A DNA stretch of 64,000 nucleotides. Origin: UBA7672 sp040398425. Lineage in GTDB: Bacteria > Pseudomonadota > Alphaproteobacteria > Caulobacterales > Hyphomonadaceae. Position 1 is the first letter of the stretch; each line of letters begins with the position of its first letter. This document shows positions 7,732-17,824 of the stretch, piece after piece. Position numbers and translations under genes: made by a program. The stretch spans positions 10,716 to 74,715 of the forward strand of contig JBBATZ010000012.1 in the NCBI GenBank assembly GCA_040398425.1. Direction: 5' to 3'. Below the pieces are notes generated by a model. It ran no database searches, was not told the origin of the DNA, and saw only the letters and a program-made list of their open reading frames with translations.

Positions 7732-9849
7732 ATGCCGCGCTATGAACGCATCGATGGGGGCGAGACGACCTTCGCAATTGCAGCGGACGAAAGTGGCGCG
7801 CCGCGACTACTGCATTTCGGGAGACGCCTCCCCGACGACCTGGACCTGAGTGAGATCGACGCTGCGAGCCGCATCGGGCCAAGAGAATCGACACTTGATG
7901 TTCCGATCCGGCCGTCACTTTATCCTGCTGCCGGGATGGGTTGGTTCGGAGAGCCGGCGATTTCCGGCGTGCACGATGGCGGTGATGGTGCGATCTGCTG
8001 GTCGGAGACAACCTTGGAGCGGCGCGACCACGCGCTCGTCATGCGGCTTGTGGATCAGCGCATGCTGCTGCGCGTCGAGCTCAGCTACGCTATTGACCCC
8101 GACACGGGTGTGCTCGCTTCCAGAGCGGCGATATACAATGACAACGACAAGATATTTCGTTTGCAACAGGCCGACTCGGTATGCCTGCCGCTGCCATCCT
8201 GGGCTACCGACATTCTCAGCATGTCGGGCGACTGGTCACGCGAAGGTCAGCCATTCCGTTTGGCGCTCTCGTCCGGCGCCTGGTCCCAGACCAACCGGAC
8301 TGGCCGGACTGGCTTTCCCGGTTCGACCTTTGCAGTCCTGGATCCGACCGCTGACGATCACGCAGGGCGCGTCCTCGCCGTCCACCTGGCGTGGACCGGC
8401 AACCATCGGCTTCTGGTTGAAACACTGCCAAGCGGCGAGCGGATGGCGAATGCTGGTCTTCACCTGGCTCCTGGCGAGGTGGAAATGGCGCCAGGAGGCG
8501 TCTTCGAAACGCCGATAGCCTACGCGTGCGTTTCGGACCACGGATTGAACGGTGTTTCCGATGCATTTCATTCCTTTGTCCGCACGCGTATTCTCCCGCG
8601 ACGCATCAACAACGTGCGCCGTGTTCATTTCAACTCGTGGGAAGCAGCCTACTTCGCGTTCGATGAGGCGTCGCTCAAGGAACTCGCCAGCGCGGCCGCG
8701 GGCATCGGTATAGAACGGTTTGTTGTCGATGACGGCTGGTTTACCGGGCGCCATGACGACACGTCTTCGCTTGGGGACTGGCGCGTTGACCGGGAGCGGT
8801 TCGCCAACGGACTCGCTCCGCTGATTGAGCATGTGCACCGGCTTGGAATGGACCTCGGCATCTGGGTCGAGCCCGAGATGGTGAACCCGGACAGTGACCT
8901 TTACCGCATGCATCCAGACTGGTGTGTACACGCTCGCGATGCTGAAAGGCCCACAATGCGGAACCAGCTCTGGCTGGATATGTCGCGAAGCGACGTTCGT
9001 GACCACCTGTTCGAACAGCTCGATCGCCTGTTGTCGGAAAATGACATCGCCTACCTGAAATGGGACTGCAATCGCTTCCTCTTTCCCGCTGTCAGCGCAG
9101 GCTTTCCGGCCGCCGCTGATATAACCCGCGGCACATACGCGCTGATGGACCGCCTGCGGGCGGCGCATCCAAGCGTCGAGATCGAATCCTGCGCCAGCGG
9201 CGGCGCACGCGTTGACCTCGAAATCCTGAAACGTGCCACGCGCGTGTGGCCCAGCGATTCAACCGATGCGATCGAGCGCGTGCGTATACAGCGCTGGGCC
9301 AATCTGATTCTGCCGCTTGAGACGGTTGGCGCGCATGTCGGACCCAGCCCCAACCCGATCACTGGAAGGGAGTTGCCCATGGCGTTTCGCGCCAGGGTCG
9401 CGATGTTCGGGCACCTCGGCGTCGAGATGGATCCCCGCAAGCTGGATCCAAAGGACCGTGAAACGCTCGCGATCCACATCGCTCTCTACAAAAGGTTTCG
9501 CGGTCTGTTGCATTCGGGGCGTCTGCTGAGGTGGCGTTCGGACGATGGCGCCGATGCGGCTATCTGCGTCTCGAAAAACACTGACGAAGCCCTCGCCTTG
9601 GTCTGCCGCGCGGAGGTGGCCAGTCGCGCCCAGGCTGCGCCGATCCGCTTTCCCGGCCTTGATCGCGCCGCAAGGTATCGCATCACCCTGCCAGATCCTT
9701 GGCCCGAGATCGCGAAGCGGCGCATACATGACGCAGACGCGTGGCTTGGTGGCCGAACATTCTCCGCCCGCGTTCTTGAGGAGACGGGTCTCAGCTTGCC
9801 TCTCGCGGATCCTCAGACGGCATGGCTCATCCACCTCGCACGGACTTGA
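7732..9849 (+). CDS. Alpha-galactosidase, GH36
   Basis: 705-residue glycoside hydrolase that releases terminal alpha-1,6-galactose (melibiose, raffinose type). The N-terminal beta-sandwich (to about residue 290) is followed by the TIM barrel. The nucleophile Asp is in YLKWDCNRF near residue 445 and the acid/base Asp is in WPSDSTDAIER near residue 510; other barrel signatures are HFNSWEAAYF, FVVDDGWFTGRH and CASGGARVDLE. The ATG at 7732 follows GGGAG with a 7-base spacer; an in-frame ATG at 7687 lacks this. No signal peptide, so it is cytoplasmic and acts on imported oligosaccharide, in line with the SSS and MFS transporters upstream. Confidence 0.95.
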   Translation: MPRYERIDGGETTFAIAADESGAPRLLHFGRRLPDDLDLSEIDAASRIGPRESTLDVPIRPSLYPAAGMGWFGEPAISGVHDGGDGAICWSETTLERRDHALVMRLVDQRMLLRVELSYAIDPDTGVLASRAAIYNDNDKIFRLQQADSVCLPLPSWATDILSMSGDWSREGQPFRLALSSGAWSQTNRTGRTGFPGSTFAVLDPTADDHAGRVLAVHLAWTGNHRLLVETLPSGERMANAGLHLAPGEVEMAPGGVFETPIAYACVSDHGLNGVSDAFHSFVRTRILPRRINNVRRVHFNSWEAAYFAFDEASLKELASAAAGIGIERFVVDDGWFTGRHDDTSSLGDWRVDRERFANGLAPLIEHVHRLGMDLGIWVEPEMVNPDSDLYRMHPDWCVHARDAERPTMRNQLWLDMSRSDVRDHLFEQLDRLLSENDIAYLKWDCNRFLFPAVSAGFPAAADITRGTYALMDRLRAAHPSVEIESCASGGARVDLEILKRATRVWPSDSTDAIERVRIQRWANLILPLETVGAHVGPSPNPITGRELPMAFRARVAMFGHLGVEMDPRKLDPKDRETLAIHIALYKRFRGLLHSGRLLRWRSDDGADAAICVSKNTDEALALVCRAEVASRAQAAPIRFPGLDRAARYRITLPDPWPEIAKRRIHDADAWLGGRTFSARVLEETGLSLPLADPQTAWLIHLART

Positions 9850-9852
9850 CGG

Positions 9853-11790
9853 CTAGGCTTCGCGCCATGCGGCAACGCCCGCCGGGGGAAGCAGGGGACC
9901 GCCAAGAATGAACTCGACGGTCGCTACGGCGGGGACGCACGATGAAAGATCGATCGTCTCCGGACCATAGTTGATTGCGAACACGAACTCCCCCCGCCTT
10001 CTGATTCTGATGTCGTCGGGAAGGTTCAGGAACGGAAGCCCGGCGCTCTGCGCCGTGGGTTTTATGACCGCATCCAACAGATCTGCGTTCGGCCAGGTCC
10101 CGAGGTATTGAAACCTGCCATGGCGGTACCAGAAGCCTTGCCCTGACGCGGTTCTTGCGAGCGGCGCCAATTCGGTCACGACGTGCTCGAGCCATCTGGA
10201 AACTTCGAAATCGCCAGCCTCTGCCCAACCGGGTCGCAGGCTTTCGACACGGGCAATGCGAAGCGGCATGACCCGCTGCAGCGGCCCGGGCGACATGCTT
10301 TCCGGGATCTGCAGATCGCTCGTCTTTGACCCTGTCCTTGGTCCGATGATGATTTGCGCGTCGCACGCAGACAGCCGTTCGATCAGGTTGCCTTCCAGAA
10401 TGGGCAGGCTCGGCACGACAATCAGGCGGTATCCATCCAGTGACGCGTCAGGCGACAGGACATCGACATTCAAACCGCCGCGTCGCAGGGCTGCGTAGAA
10501 TTCCAGGACAAGGTGGAAGTAGTCGAAATCAGCTCCTTGCGGCTGAATGTCCAGCAACCACTTCGCCGCGTAGTCGAACAACAGCGCCACGGGTGCTCTC
10601 GATGTCTCGGCGCCAGCCAATCCATCTGCTTCGCGCGCGACCTGTCGCGCTTCGGCGGCGCCTGCGGCCTCGCGATTGTCCGGTGTCTGAAGTCCCGCGT
10701 GCATCTGTTCCTGCGCAAATGGCGCCTGGCGCCACCGGAAATAGGACACCACTTCAGCGCCATGCGCGAACGCCTCCCAGGTCCACGCGCGCACCATGCC
10801 AGCCAGCGGCGCCGGATTCCATGGCGCCCAGTTCACGGGACCAGGCTGCTGTTCCATGACCCACCAGCGCCCGCGACCGACCCCACGATAGAGATCGTGA
10901 TGGAAGGCGGTGAAATCCGGATGGCCTTGCCTGAGATAGCGCGCTTTGACATCGGCCTTCCAGGGTCCCTGCTCCAGAAATCCGAGCGGATAGGAGTCCC
11001 ACGATGCGGCATCGAGATCCTTCCCTACGTCGAAGTGGTCGAAGGACGTCGATACGCCCATGAAGTTGTGAAGGATATCGCGCCCAGGAGAGAGCTCGCG
11101 AATGATCTCGGTCTGCTGGCGATTGAACCGAACCACCTGATCCGAACTGAACCGCCGGTAGTCGAGCCGATGCGAGGGGTTGGCTTCCGTTACTGTCTGG
11201 AAAGGCGGATCGACTTCGTCGAATGAGCGGTATTCCTGACTCCAGAAAACGGCCCCCCAGGCGCGATTCAGTTTTGCGATATCGCCGTATCTGTCTTGCA
11301 GCCAGCTTCTGAAGGCGAGGCGTGCATTCTCGGAAAAGGAAAGCGTGGTGTCATGGCAGTCATACTCATTGTCGGTCTGCCAGGCAGCAACAGCGGCATG
11401 CTTCCCGTAGCGCGCCGCCACCTCTCGCGTAATTCGGGCAGACTGCACCAGGTAGCTTTTGCTGGAGAAACAGTAATGCCGACGCGAGCCGAAGCGCCGG
11501 AGCGCGCCGCGTGAATCAACAGCCAGCATGTCGGGGTTTGCATCCACCAACCATTTTGGAGGCGTTGCGGTCGGCGTGCACATGACGATTTTCAGGCCCG
11601 CTGACCCGAGGGTCTCGACGGCCCGATCCAGCCATGACCAATCAAATCTGTCCGGATCGGGCTCAATACGGCTCCAGGCGAACTCCCCGATGCGCACCCA
11701 CGTCAGACCGAGATCCGCCATCCGCCTCGCGTCATCGGCCCACATTTCTTCCGGCCAATGCTCCGGATAGTAGCAAACCCCCAATTTCAT
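9853..11790 (-). CDS. Beta-galactosidase, GH42
   Basis: 645-residue family 42 hydrolase acting on beta-galactosides (lactose, galacto-oligosaccharides). It begins MKLGVCYYPEHWPEE, the family start. The acid/base Glu is at residue 142 in QTDNEYDCHDT, and the nucleophile Glu is at about 312 in WWVMEQQPGPVNW. A central trimerisation domain and C-terminal beta domain follow. No signal peptide, so it is cytoplasmic. It ends 3 bases from the end of the convergent GH36 gene and is divergent from galK (88-base gap), an arrangement in which one intergenic region could drive both. Confidence 0.95.
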   Translation of the reverse strand: MKLGVCYYPEHWPEEMWADDARRMADLGLTWVRIGEFAWSRIEPDPDRFDWSWLDRAVETLGSAGLKIVMCTPTATPPKWLVDANPDMLAVDSRGALRRFGSRRHYCFSSKSYLVQSARITREVAARYGKHAAVAAWQTDNEYDCHDTTLSFSENARLAFRSWLQDRYGDIAKLNRAWGAVFWSQEYRSFDEVDPPFQTVTEANPSHRLDYRRFSSDQVVRFNRQQTEIIRELSPGRDILHNFMGVSTSFDHFDVGKDLDAASWDSYPLGFLEQGPWKADVKARYLRQGHPDFTAFHHDLYRGVGRGRWWVMEQQPGPVNWAPWNPAPLAGMVRAWTWEAFAHGAEVVSYFRWRQAPFAQEQMHAGLQTPDNREAAGAAEARQVAREADGLAGAETSRAPVALLFDYAAKWLLDIQPQGADFDYFHLVLEFYAALRRGGLNVDVLSPDASLDGYRLIVVPSLPILEGNLIERLSACDAQIIIGPRTGSKTSDLQIPESMSPGPLQRVMPLRIARVESLRPGWAEAGDFEVSRWLEHVVTELAPLARTASGQGFWYRHGRFQYLGTWPNADLLDAVIKPTAQSAGLPFLNLPDDIRIRRRGEFVFAINYGPETIDLSSCVPAVATVEFILGGPLLPPAGVAAWREA

Positions 11791-11878
11791 CGCAGTTCAC
11801 CTTCCAACACGCGCTCACCCGTATTAGTGCAGTCGACAAGTAGCAGCCAGATCGGGGCTGGCGGAAGCAGGATCACGC

Positions 11879-13012
11879 ATGATCGCGCCGATCGAGGATG
11901 TCGTCGTTCAGGCCTTCATTTCCCGTTTTGGCGGGCGCCCGCGCGTGTTCGCGGCGCCGGGCCGGATCAATATCATCGGCGAACATACTGACTACTCCGA
12001 GGGACTGGTCATGCCAGCGGCGATCGACCGCTGCTGCTTTGTCGCAATGGCCAGGAACGGAAGTGACACGGTCCGCGCCCTTGCGCTGGGAAGGCAAGAA
12101 GAAGCCGAGATCGCGCCAGTCTTTGTCCGTTCGGGATCGTGGGCCGACTATGTTTCAGGTGTAAGGCAGTCGCTTCGCGACGCGGGAATAAGGGTTCCCG
12201 GTTGCGATCTGGTCATCCATGGCAACGTCCCGGAAGGCGCCGGCGTGAGTTCGTCGGCAGCGCTGGAGGTTTCCACGATGCTGGCGATGCTCGCATGTGC
12301 CGGCGTCACCGCAGGTCCGGTCGACATTGCGTTGTGGGCCCAGTCCGCAGAAGCAAAGTATGTCGGCGTGCCGTGCGGCGTGATGGATCAGTTCATTTCC
12401 GCTAATGGCGTAGCGGGTCATGCGCTGGTTCTGGATTGCCGGTCGCTGACTTACGAGCGCGCACCAGTTCCACCCACCGTGGCTTTTCTCCTGATCGACA
12501 GCACAGTCCGCCATCGATTGGTGGACGGAGGCTATGCAGCGCGGCGTGCAGATTGCGAGTCAGCGGCTGAACTGCTTGGCCTTCGCGTACTCAGGGATGC
12601 CAGCCACGATATGCTGGACAAGAGCATTCTTTCTGAACGCCAGACGCGTCGGGCGCGCCATGTCATCAGCGAGAATGAAAGAGTTGTCGGGACAGCGCTG
12701 GCGCTCGCCACCGGTGACCTGTCGAGCGTTGGCCGCTTGATGAATGAGTCACATGCCAGCCTGCGCGACGATTTTGACGTCACATGCAGGGAAACGGATA
12801 TCCTTGCCGACATCGCCAGCGCGACAAGGGGTGTCTACGGCGCAAGACAGATGGGCGGCGGATTTGGCGGAGCCGTGCTTGCATGTGTGGACGCTGGCGC
12901 AGTGGAAGCAGCGTCTGGCGCAATAAGGGACGCGTACCGCGCGGAGACTGGGATTTCGACAAATTCACTCGTTTGTCGCATCGCTGAGGGAGCTCACGAG
13001 ATCACGTCATGA
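11879..13012 (+). CDS. galK: Galactokinase
   Basis: 377-residue GHMP kinase making galactose-1-phosphate from galactose and ATP, the first committed Leloir step. The galactokinase signature GRINIIGEHTDYSEG is at residues 28-42, the GHMP ATP-binding motif PEGAGVSSSAALEVS is near 116-130, and the third motif MGGGFGGAVLACV is near the C-terminus. It overlaps galT by ATGA (13009-13012). AGGA precedes the ATG. Confidence 0.96.
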   Translation: MIAPIEDVVVQAFISRFGGRPRVFAAPGRINIIGEHTDYSEGLVMPAAIDRCCFVAMARNGSDTVRALALGRQEEAEIAPVFVRSGSWADYVSGVRQSLRDAGIRVPGCDLVIHGNVPEGAGVSSSAALEVSTMLAMLACAGVTAGPVDIALWAQSAEAKYVGVPCGVMDQFISANGVAGHALVLDCRSLTYERAPVPPTVAFLLIDSTVRHRLVDGGYAARRADCESAAELLGLRVLRDASHDMLDKSILSERQTRRARHVISENERVVGTALALATGDLSSVGRLMNESHASLRDDFDVTCRETDILADIASATRGVYGARQMGGGFGGAVLACVDAGAVEAASGAIRDAYRAETGISTNSLVCRIAEGAHEITS

Positions 13013-14022
13013 CCAACGGCGCCCACAAGCGACAGAATCTTCTGACTGGCGATTGGGTTCTGGTTTCACCGCACCGGCTGCTGCGACCCTGGCAAGGCTC
13101 AGTGTCCGCTCCGTCGCAACCGCAAACCCGTGTTCACGATCCTGACTGCTATTTATGCGCCGGAAATCCGCGATCCAATGGCCAGCGCAATCCCCTGTAT
13201 GAGGGCGTCCACGTATTCGAGAATGACTTCCCCGCACTGCTCGGAGAATCTGATCCTCCGGAAGGTGACACGATCCTTGTCACGCAACCTGAAACCGGCA
13301 TCTGCCGCGTGATCTGCTATTCTCCGGATCACTGCCGCCCTATGTCGCGAATGACAAAGCCCGCGCTTGAGGCCGTCATCGAAACATGGGCTTCCCAGTA
13401 TGCAGAATTGTCCAGGCGACCCGACATCGGTGCGGTCACGATTTTCGAGAACCGGGGGGAGATGATGGGGGCGAGCAACCCCCACCCTCACGGCCAGATC
13501 TGGGCGACCAGTTCAACGCCGAACGAGCTGGCGCGAGAAAGCGAGCGCCAGTTCGACTGGATGGCGGCACACGGACGCCCGCTTTTGCTCGACTATCTGC
13601 AGCGCGAGTTGGTGAGCGGCGAGCGCATCGTGTGCCACAACGATCACTTTGTTGTCGTGACGCCATTCTGGGCGGCGTGGCCTTTTGAAACGCTTTTACT
13701 GCCCCGACGAGCCTGTGGAGAGCTGACCGAACTGAACGGGCAAGAGCGGACAGCCCTTGCCGATATTCTGTCCGATCTCACGCGTCTGTATGATGCTGTC
13801 TTTGATGCACCCTTCCCCTACACGATGGGGTGGCACCAGCGACCAACTCGCGCACAGCCGGATGCGGGATTCGTCCTGCACGCCCATTTCTACCCGCCAC
13901 TTCTGCGCTCTGCATCTGTGCGCAAGTTCATGGTGGGCTTCGAGATGTTGGGTATGCCTCAGCGCGATATTACACCCGAGGACGCAGCCGCCCGGCTTCG
14001 CGAAACCAAAGCACGTATGTAG
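13009..14022 (+). CDS. galT: Galactose-1-phosphate uridylyltransferase
   Basis: 337-residue HIT-superfamily transferase exchanging UMP between UDP-glucose and galactose-1-phosphate. The active-site signature NPHPHGQIW gives H159-P160-H161, where the second His is the nucleophile. The N-terminal metal-site pair is seen in CYLCAGNPRSNG, and the C-terminal HAHFYPPLLRS motif is intact. It starts within the galK stop codon (ATGA), so expression is coupled. galE, needed to recycle UDP-galactose, is not in the window and must be elsewhere in the genome. Confidence 0.96.
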   Translation: MTNGAHKRQNLLTGDWVLVSPHRLLRPWQGSVSAPSQPQTRVHDPDCYLCAGNPRSNGQRNPLYEGVHVFENDFPALLGESDPPEGDTILVTQPETGICRVICYSPDHCRPMSRMTKPALEAVIETWASQYAELSRRPDIGAVTIFENRGEMMGASNPHPHGQIWATSSTPNELARESERQFDWMAAHGRPLLLDYLQRELVSGERIVCHNDHFVVVTPFWAAWPFETLLLPRRACGELTELNGQERTALADILSDLTRLYDAVFDAPFPYTMGWHQRPTRAQPDAGFVLHAHFYPPLLRSASVRKFMVGFEMLGMPQRDITPEDAAARLRETKARM

Positions 14023-14139
14023 ACAAACGCTGCAAGAGGCTCCCGGGGCGCGCTGCGAAATCAAACGCGGAGCACGCTTATCGGCACCTTGACCCTGGGC
14101 CGGCTCACATCGACCCCTCGCAGCGGTTGTGCGGACGCC

Positions 14140-14750
14140 CGGCTCCAAGACCTTCTCCAGCGCTTACGCAGTATGCGAAAAAAAGCTCGCAGCTCAGCAG
14201 ATGCCGTTGCATGTTGAACGTTTCGCAGACATCTGCGTGCATTCTGAAGACACGCTGCGCTGATCCTCGACTTTCAAAGCCGAGCATCTTTCGTTAGCGT
14301 CACCGGACGCTGAGATGAGAATTCTCGAAACGGTTGTTGTCACGCAGAAGTCCAGGCTGATGTCCATGGCCAGGATAGAGTTGACCAGGTGCTGCACTAA
14401 ATGACCACAGTGCGTCCGTGACGATGATCACTGGCTCGACGGGGTGGTTACTCAATAGCCGCCGGACGCCTCCAAAAGCTGCTCCGGTATCGAGCAGCCT
14501 CTGCACGGTCATGTCCAGCATCTCGCCCGCGTCGTCGACTGCGCGCAGGATCCACACATGTTCACCTGCAGCGGGCAGTCCATCTCGTCCAGGCAGTCCT
14601 GTGCTGATGGCGGAAGATTGCGCCGAACTGCACTGACCAGTGGCGGATCGTCTCTCAGCTTGCATCGATGCCGCGGCGAGCAAGCATTTCTTCAAGATCC
14701 GCCGGGCCGAGTGTGAAGCGGAGGCATAGCCAGACGGCACGCCAATAGGC
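14140..14750 (-). pseudogene. Decayed IS6-family transposase
   Basis: Pieces of an IS6/IS26-type DDE transposase lie in order in different reverse-strand frames. The N-terminal piece LRFTLGPADLEEMLARRGID is at about 14670-14730, the first catalytic region is LDEMDCPLQ, then WILRAVDDAGEMLDMTVQ with VIIVTDALWSF (second Asp) and RFENSHLSVR (catalytic Glu region), and finally RGSAQRVFRMHADVCETF with NMQRHLL as the C-terminus. At least two frameshifts and stop codons separate them, so no active transposase is made. I saw no clear terminal inverted repeats. It sits right after galT and may mark how the galactoside island arrived. About 120 bases either side are unassigned. Confidence 0.72.
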
Positions 14751-14882
14751 GCCGCCTTCCAAGAGCCTGGTTAGCGTTGGTCTGACAGCGCCGATCGAAC
14801 GCTTGCTGCGCATACCTGGCCAACAGATTGGCTTTCGCCAGCTTTACGCCCGTTGCCGCCTTTGGCGCGCCCTTCGCCATGA

Positions 14883-16190
14883 CTAGTGAAGCTTGAGACG
14901 CGGCCGGATCACGTGATTAACGTGGCCGACGGCGATGAGGGCAAGACCGCGTAGCCAGCCATGGATCGCAAGCAGATGCATCTGGTAAAGCGAAACATAG
15001 ACGAAGCGCGCAAGCCTACCCTCGATTGCAAGCTTGCCGCCGATGAGCCCGCCCATCAGACTGCCGACAGTCGAGTACTGGCTCAGGGACACCAGTGAGC
15101 CATGATCGTGGTAGACGAACTCGGAGGGTGGCTTGCCTGCCATCACATTCTTCAGGTTCATGAATACGGTCGCGGCCATCTGATGCGCAGCTTGCGCGCG
15201 CGGCGGCACGGGGCGCTCAGACCCTGACTGCGGGCACGCACTGCAATCCCCGAGAGCGAAAATGCGATCATCGCGCGTCGTTTGCAGGGTACGGCGGACG
15301 ACCAGCTGATTGCTCGCGTTGGTTTCAAGCCCGCCAATATCCTTGAGGACATCAGCGCCACGCACGCCCGCGGCCCAGATCTTCAGGTCTGCAGGAATTT
15401 CCCCTTTGCTGGTGATGACCGCATCGCGCGTGACTTCGGAAACGCGGGTCGAGGTCAGCACCTTCACGCCAAGTCGTTCAAGTTCGACACGCGCAGCATC
15501 CGCCAGCTTTTCGGGCAACGCCGGCAAGATACGCGGGCCCGCATCAAGCAGCGTGGTGACAAGACGCGACTCATCGAACACTTCGAGGCCATAGTGCTTC
15601 AGTCCAATCGCGGCATTGTAGAGTTCGGCCGCCAGTTCGACGCCGGTTGCGCCGCCGCCGACGATGGAGATGCGGACCTGGGCGTCGCTGGCGGGATCGG
15701 CGCTCATCGCGCGAGAAACACGCAGGCACTGGTTGAGCAGCTTCAGGCGGAACCGGTCAGCCTGTTCCCGTTCATCGAGCAGGATGCAGTTCTGCGCCGC
15801 GCCTGGGGTATTGAACGTGTTGGTCACCGAACCGATCGCCAGCACCAGATAGTCGTAGCGGATCGTTTGCCGGCCGATCACCTCGTTACCGTCTTCGTCG
15901 AGCAGCGGCGCGATGATCACCTGCCGGTTGTCGCGGTCAACGCCTTCCAGCGCCCCCCAGAAGAAGCGATAGCCCCAGCGTGATCCATGGCTGCGATAGC
16001 CAACTTCGTCGAGATTCGCATCCAGCGCCCCCGCCGCCACCTCGTGAAGCAGCGGCTTCCAGATGTGCGTCCGGCTCTTCTCGACCAGGATTATGTCGTG
16101 CCGCTTCCGTCCGTACCTGGCGCCCAGCTTGCGGGCGAGTTCGAGCCCGCCCGCGCCACCGCCGACAATGACGATCTGCGTTTTCTTCAT
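14883..16190 (-). CDS. ndh: Type II NADH:quinone dehydrogenase
   Basis: 435-residue FAD-dependent enzyme that oxidises NADH and reduces quinone without proton pumping, peripheral to the inner membrane. The FAD-binding motif VIVGGGAGGLELARKLG is at residues 7-23, the second dinucleotide fold ISIVGGGATGVELAAEL at about 172, and the FAD-contacting segment RIFALGDCSACP further on. The C-terminal hydrophobic, amphipathic stretch LARFVYVSLYQMHLLAIHG is the usual membrane anchor. It stands alone between the IS6 remnant and a 187-base intergenic gap that contains a run of eight G (about 16305). Confidence 0.92.
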   Translation of the reverse strand: MKKTQIVIVGGGAGGLELARKLGARYGRKRHDIILVEKSRTHIWKPLLHEVAAGALDANLDEVGYRSHGSRWGYRFFWGALEGVDRDNRQVIIAPLLDEDGNEVIGRQTIRYDYLVLAIGSVTNTFNTPGAAQNCILLDEREQADRFRLKLLNQCLRVSRAMSADPASDAQVRISIVGGGATGVELAAELYNAAIGLKHYGLEVFDESRLVTTLLDAGPRILPALPEKLADAARVELERLGVKVLTSTRVSEVTRDAVITSKGEIPADLKIWAAGVRGADVLKDIGGLETNASNQLVVRRTLQTTRDDRIFALGDCSACPQSGSERPVPPRAQAAHQMAATVFMNLKNVMAGKPPSEFVYHDHGSLVSLSQYSTVGSLMGGLIGGKLAIEGRLARFVYVSLYQMHLLAIHGWLRGLALIAVGHVNHVIRPRLKLH

Positions 16191-16377
16191 AACGTATTAT
16201 GCCGCAACAGCGCCGCGACGCCAAGCTGCGCTGCAGGGGAATGAACACGCGACGCCTTGAGTCGGGCAAGCAAATCGGCGCCGGCTCCGGACAGGAAGAG
16301 TGTCGGGGGGGGCCAGACAGGCATCCAAGCCCAGGAGGAAATCGTGCCCCTTATTTGGAAGGCGCGGGCTGGGCCGG

Positions 16378-17157
16378 TCAGGCCGCGTTCACCGTCACCG
16401 ACTGGGACAGGCTTGTGCACGGACCTGTCGTTGTGAGAAAGGCGATGTCGGCCGCGTCGCGTCCCACACCGATGCGCACCAGCCCCTCGACGGGCGCAAG
16501 CTGCGTCGGATCAACCAACCACCAGCCGCCATCCATATAGACCTCAAACACGGCATGGAAATCCGGCGGCTTGAGCTTCCACGCATAGGCACTGACGGCC
16601 CGCGCCGGAATGCTGAGCGCCCGGCACAGGGCGATCCCGAGATGACTGAAGTCGCGGCACACGCCGGCGCGATCGACGAAGGTGTGCTCCGCCGTGGTTT
16701 GCACATCGCTGACGCCTGCGATGTAGTCGACATGTGCGTGGATCCAGTCGAGCACTGCGAGAACCTGCGCGCCGCCGTCCGAATAGCGGCCGAATTCGCG
16801 ATTGGCGAACAGGAGAAATCGGTCGGACGGGCAGTACCGGCTCGGCGTCAGGTATTGCAGCACGTTCTGCGGCAACGACATCCAGTCCGCCTTGCGCGCC
16901 GACGCCTGCAGCGCGATGCGCTGGCCATTGTCGACCAACGCCTCATAGGTAATGCGCGTCTCGCCGCTGAAGCTTGCGCGGAAGCGACGCTCGCCGCGTT
17001 CGTCGGCCAGGTCCTGCAGAATGTTTATGCCTGGTGGCAGCCACATCTGTTCGGACAGGACGGTCTGGTCCGGCGAATGAGCGGCCTGAACCGATACGAT
17101 CGCATGGGTGCCCGCAGGAAAATCGAAGAGCAGATCAGCGCGAACATTCAACTGCAT
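16378..17157 (-). CDS. Transglutaminase-like domain protein
   Basis: 259 residues. The papain-fold transglutaminase-like core shows the catalytic Cys in AGVCRDFSHLGIALCR (about residue 165), the His in DFHAVFEVYMDGG and the Asp in WWLVDPTQLAP. The N-terminal part is a beta-rich domain as in the bacterial transglutaminase family often found near circularly permuted ATP-grasp and alpha-E genes, but none of those are beside it here. No signal peptide. The ATG at 17157 is preferred to one 17 codons upstream because GGGGA lies before it and it matches the usual family start. Probably a protease or amidase; the substrate is unknown. Confidence 0.8.
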   Translation of the reverse strand: MQLNVRADLLFDFPAGTHAIVSVQAAHSPDQTVLSEQMWLPPGINILQDLADERGERRFRASFSGETRITYEALVDNGQRIALQASARKADWMSLPQNVLQYLTPSRYCPSDRFLLFANREFGRYSDGGAQVLAVLDWIHAHVDYIAGVSDVQTTAEHTFVDRAGVCRDFSHLGIALCRALSIPARAVSAYAWKLKPPDFHAVFEVYMDGGWWLVDPTQLAPVEGLVRIGVGRDAADIAFLTTTGPCTSLSQSVTVNAA

Positions 17158-17824
17158 TGATGGGTCCCCGTGGGCCCGTACCAATGCGCGCGTGCAAGCC
17201 AGGTTCATCGATAAGACGCAAACATCGAAGGCGAAAGCTCAAACTTAAAATCGGAGTGGGGATTGATCAGGACTGTTGGCGCCACGCCAGCGAGTAAGTG
17301 CTCGAGCCAGCGGCTCGCACGATTCAGCTCGCGCGATCCATCGTCGCCACGTCGGCCGCGCTCTGGGCGACGGCTTACGGCTGAGAGGTGGTCGACGACA
17401 GCAGCGGGGGGCTTTCGCCCGCAAAGGTTGAAAACACAAGGGAGCTCAGCAGGGCCGCCATCGCGGCGATGCTGACAATATGGGAGACTTTCCAGTGTCG
17501 TGAGGTCATGGGGAGCTCTTCGAACCAATTCATATCCAGCCAATCAACGCGCCCGGCGCGATCCAGTTGCGGAAACGCCTCGAACAGGGCGATTGGCGCG
17601 AGTCTTGACGCGGCACTGAGCCAAAGGGGCAACAAACAGGCGAAATTCCATAGAAAATCACGTGGCCGATGATGGCCCTGCTTTTCTGCGGAAAGCAGGA
17701 GATGCCTGGCCGTCCCGGATCAGCGGCGCGACAGGGCACCGATAGTGACAGGGTCGGCTCCGTCCCGGCGCCCCTTCACGCTCGCCTTCCGCATCGGGAC
17801 CACATGACGCCGACTGGCACACCC
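17158..17824. other. 667-base stretch without a convincing gene
   Basis: Several short overlapping open frames occur on both strands, none with a recognisable domain. The only one with gene-like features is on the minus strand: starting at the ATG near 17506 it would give a 44-residue peptide with one hydrophobic segment (HIVSIAAMAALLSSLVF), ending at 17375, and without a strong ribosome-binding site. It may be a small membrane protein or a chance frame. No repeats or RNA gene were recognised. Confidence 0.3.

Noticed and set aside
16300..16312. Run of eight G between the transglutaminase-like gene and ndh
   Set aside because: It is far from both start codons, since the genes run the same way with the run behind the ndh start, so no regulatory role can be argued.
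17205..17672. Several 60-110-codon frames in the 17.2-17.8 kb gap
   Set aside because: They overlap each other on both strands, lack ribosome sites and show no domain.
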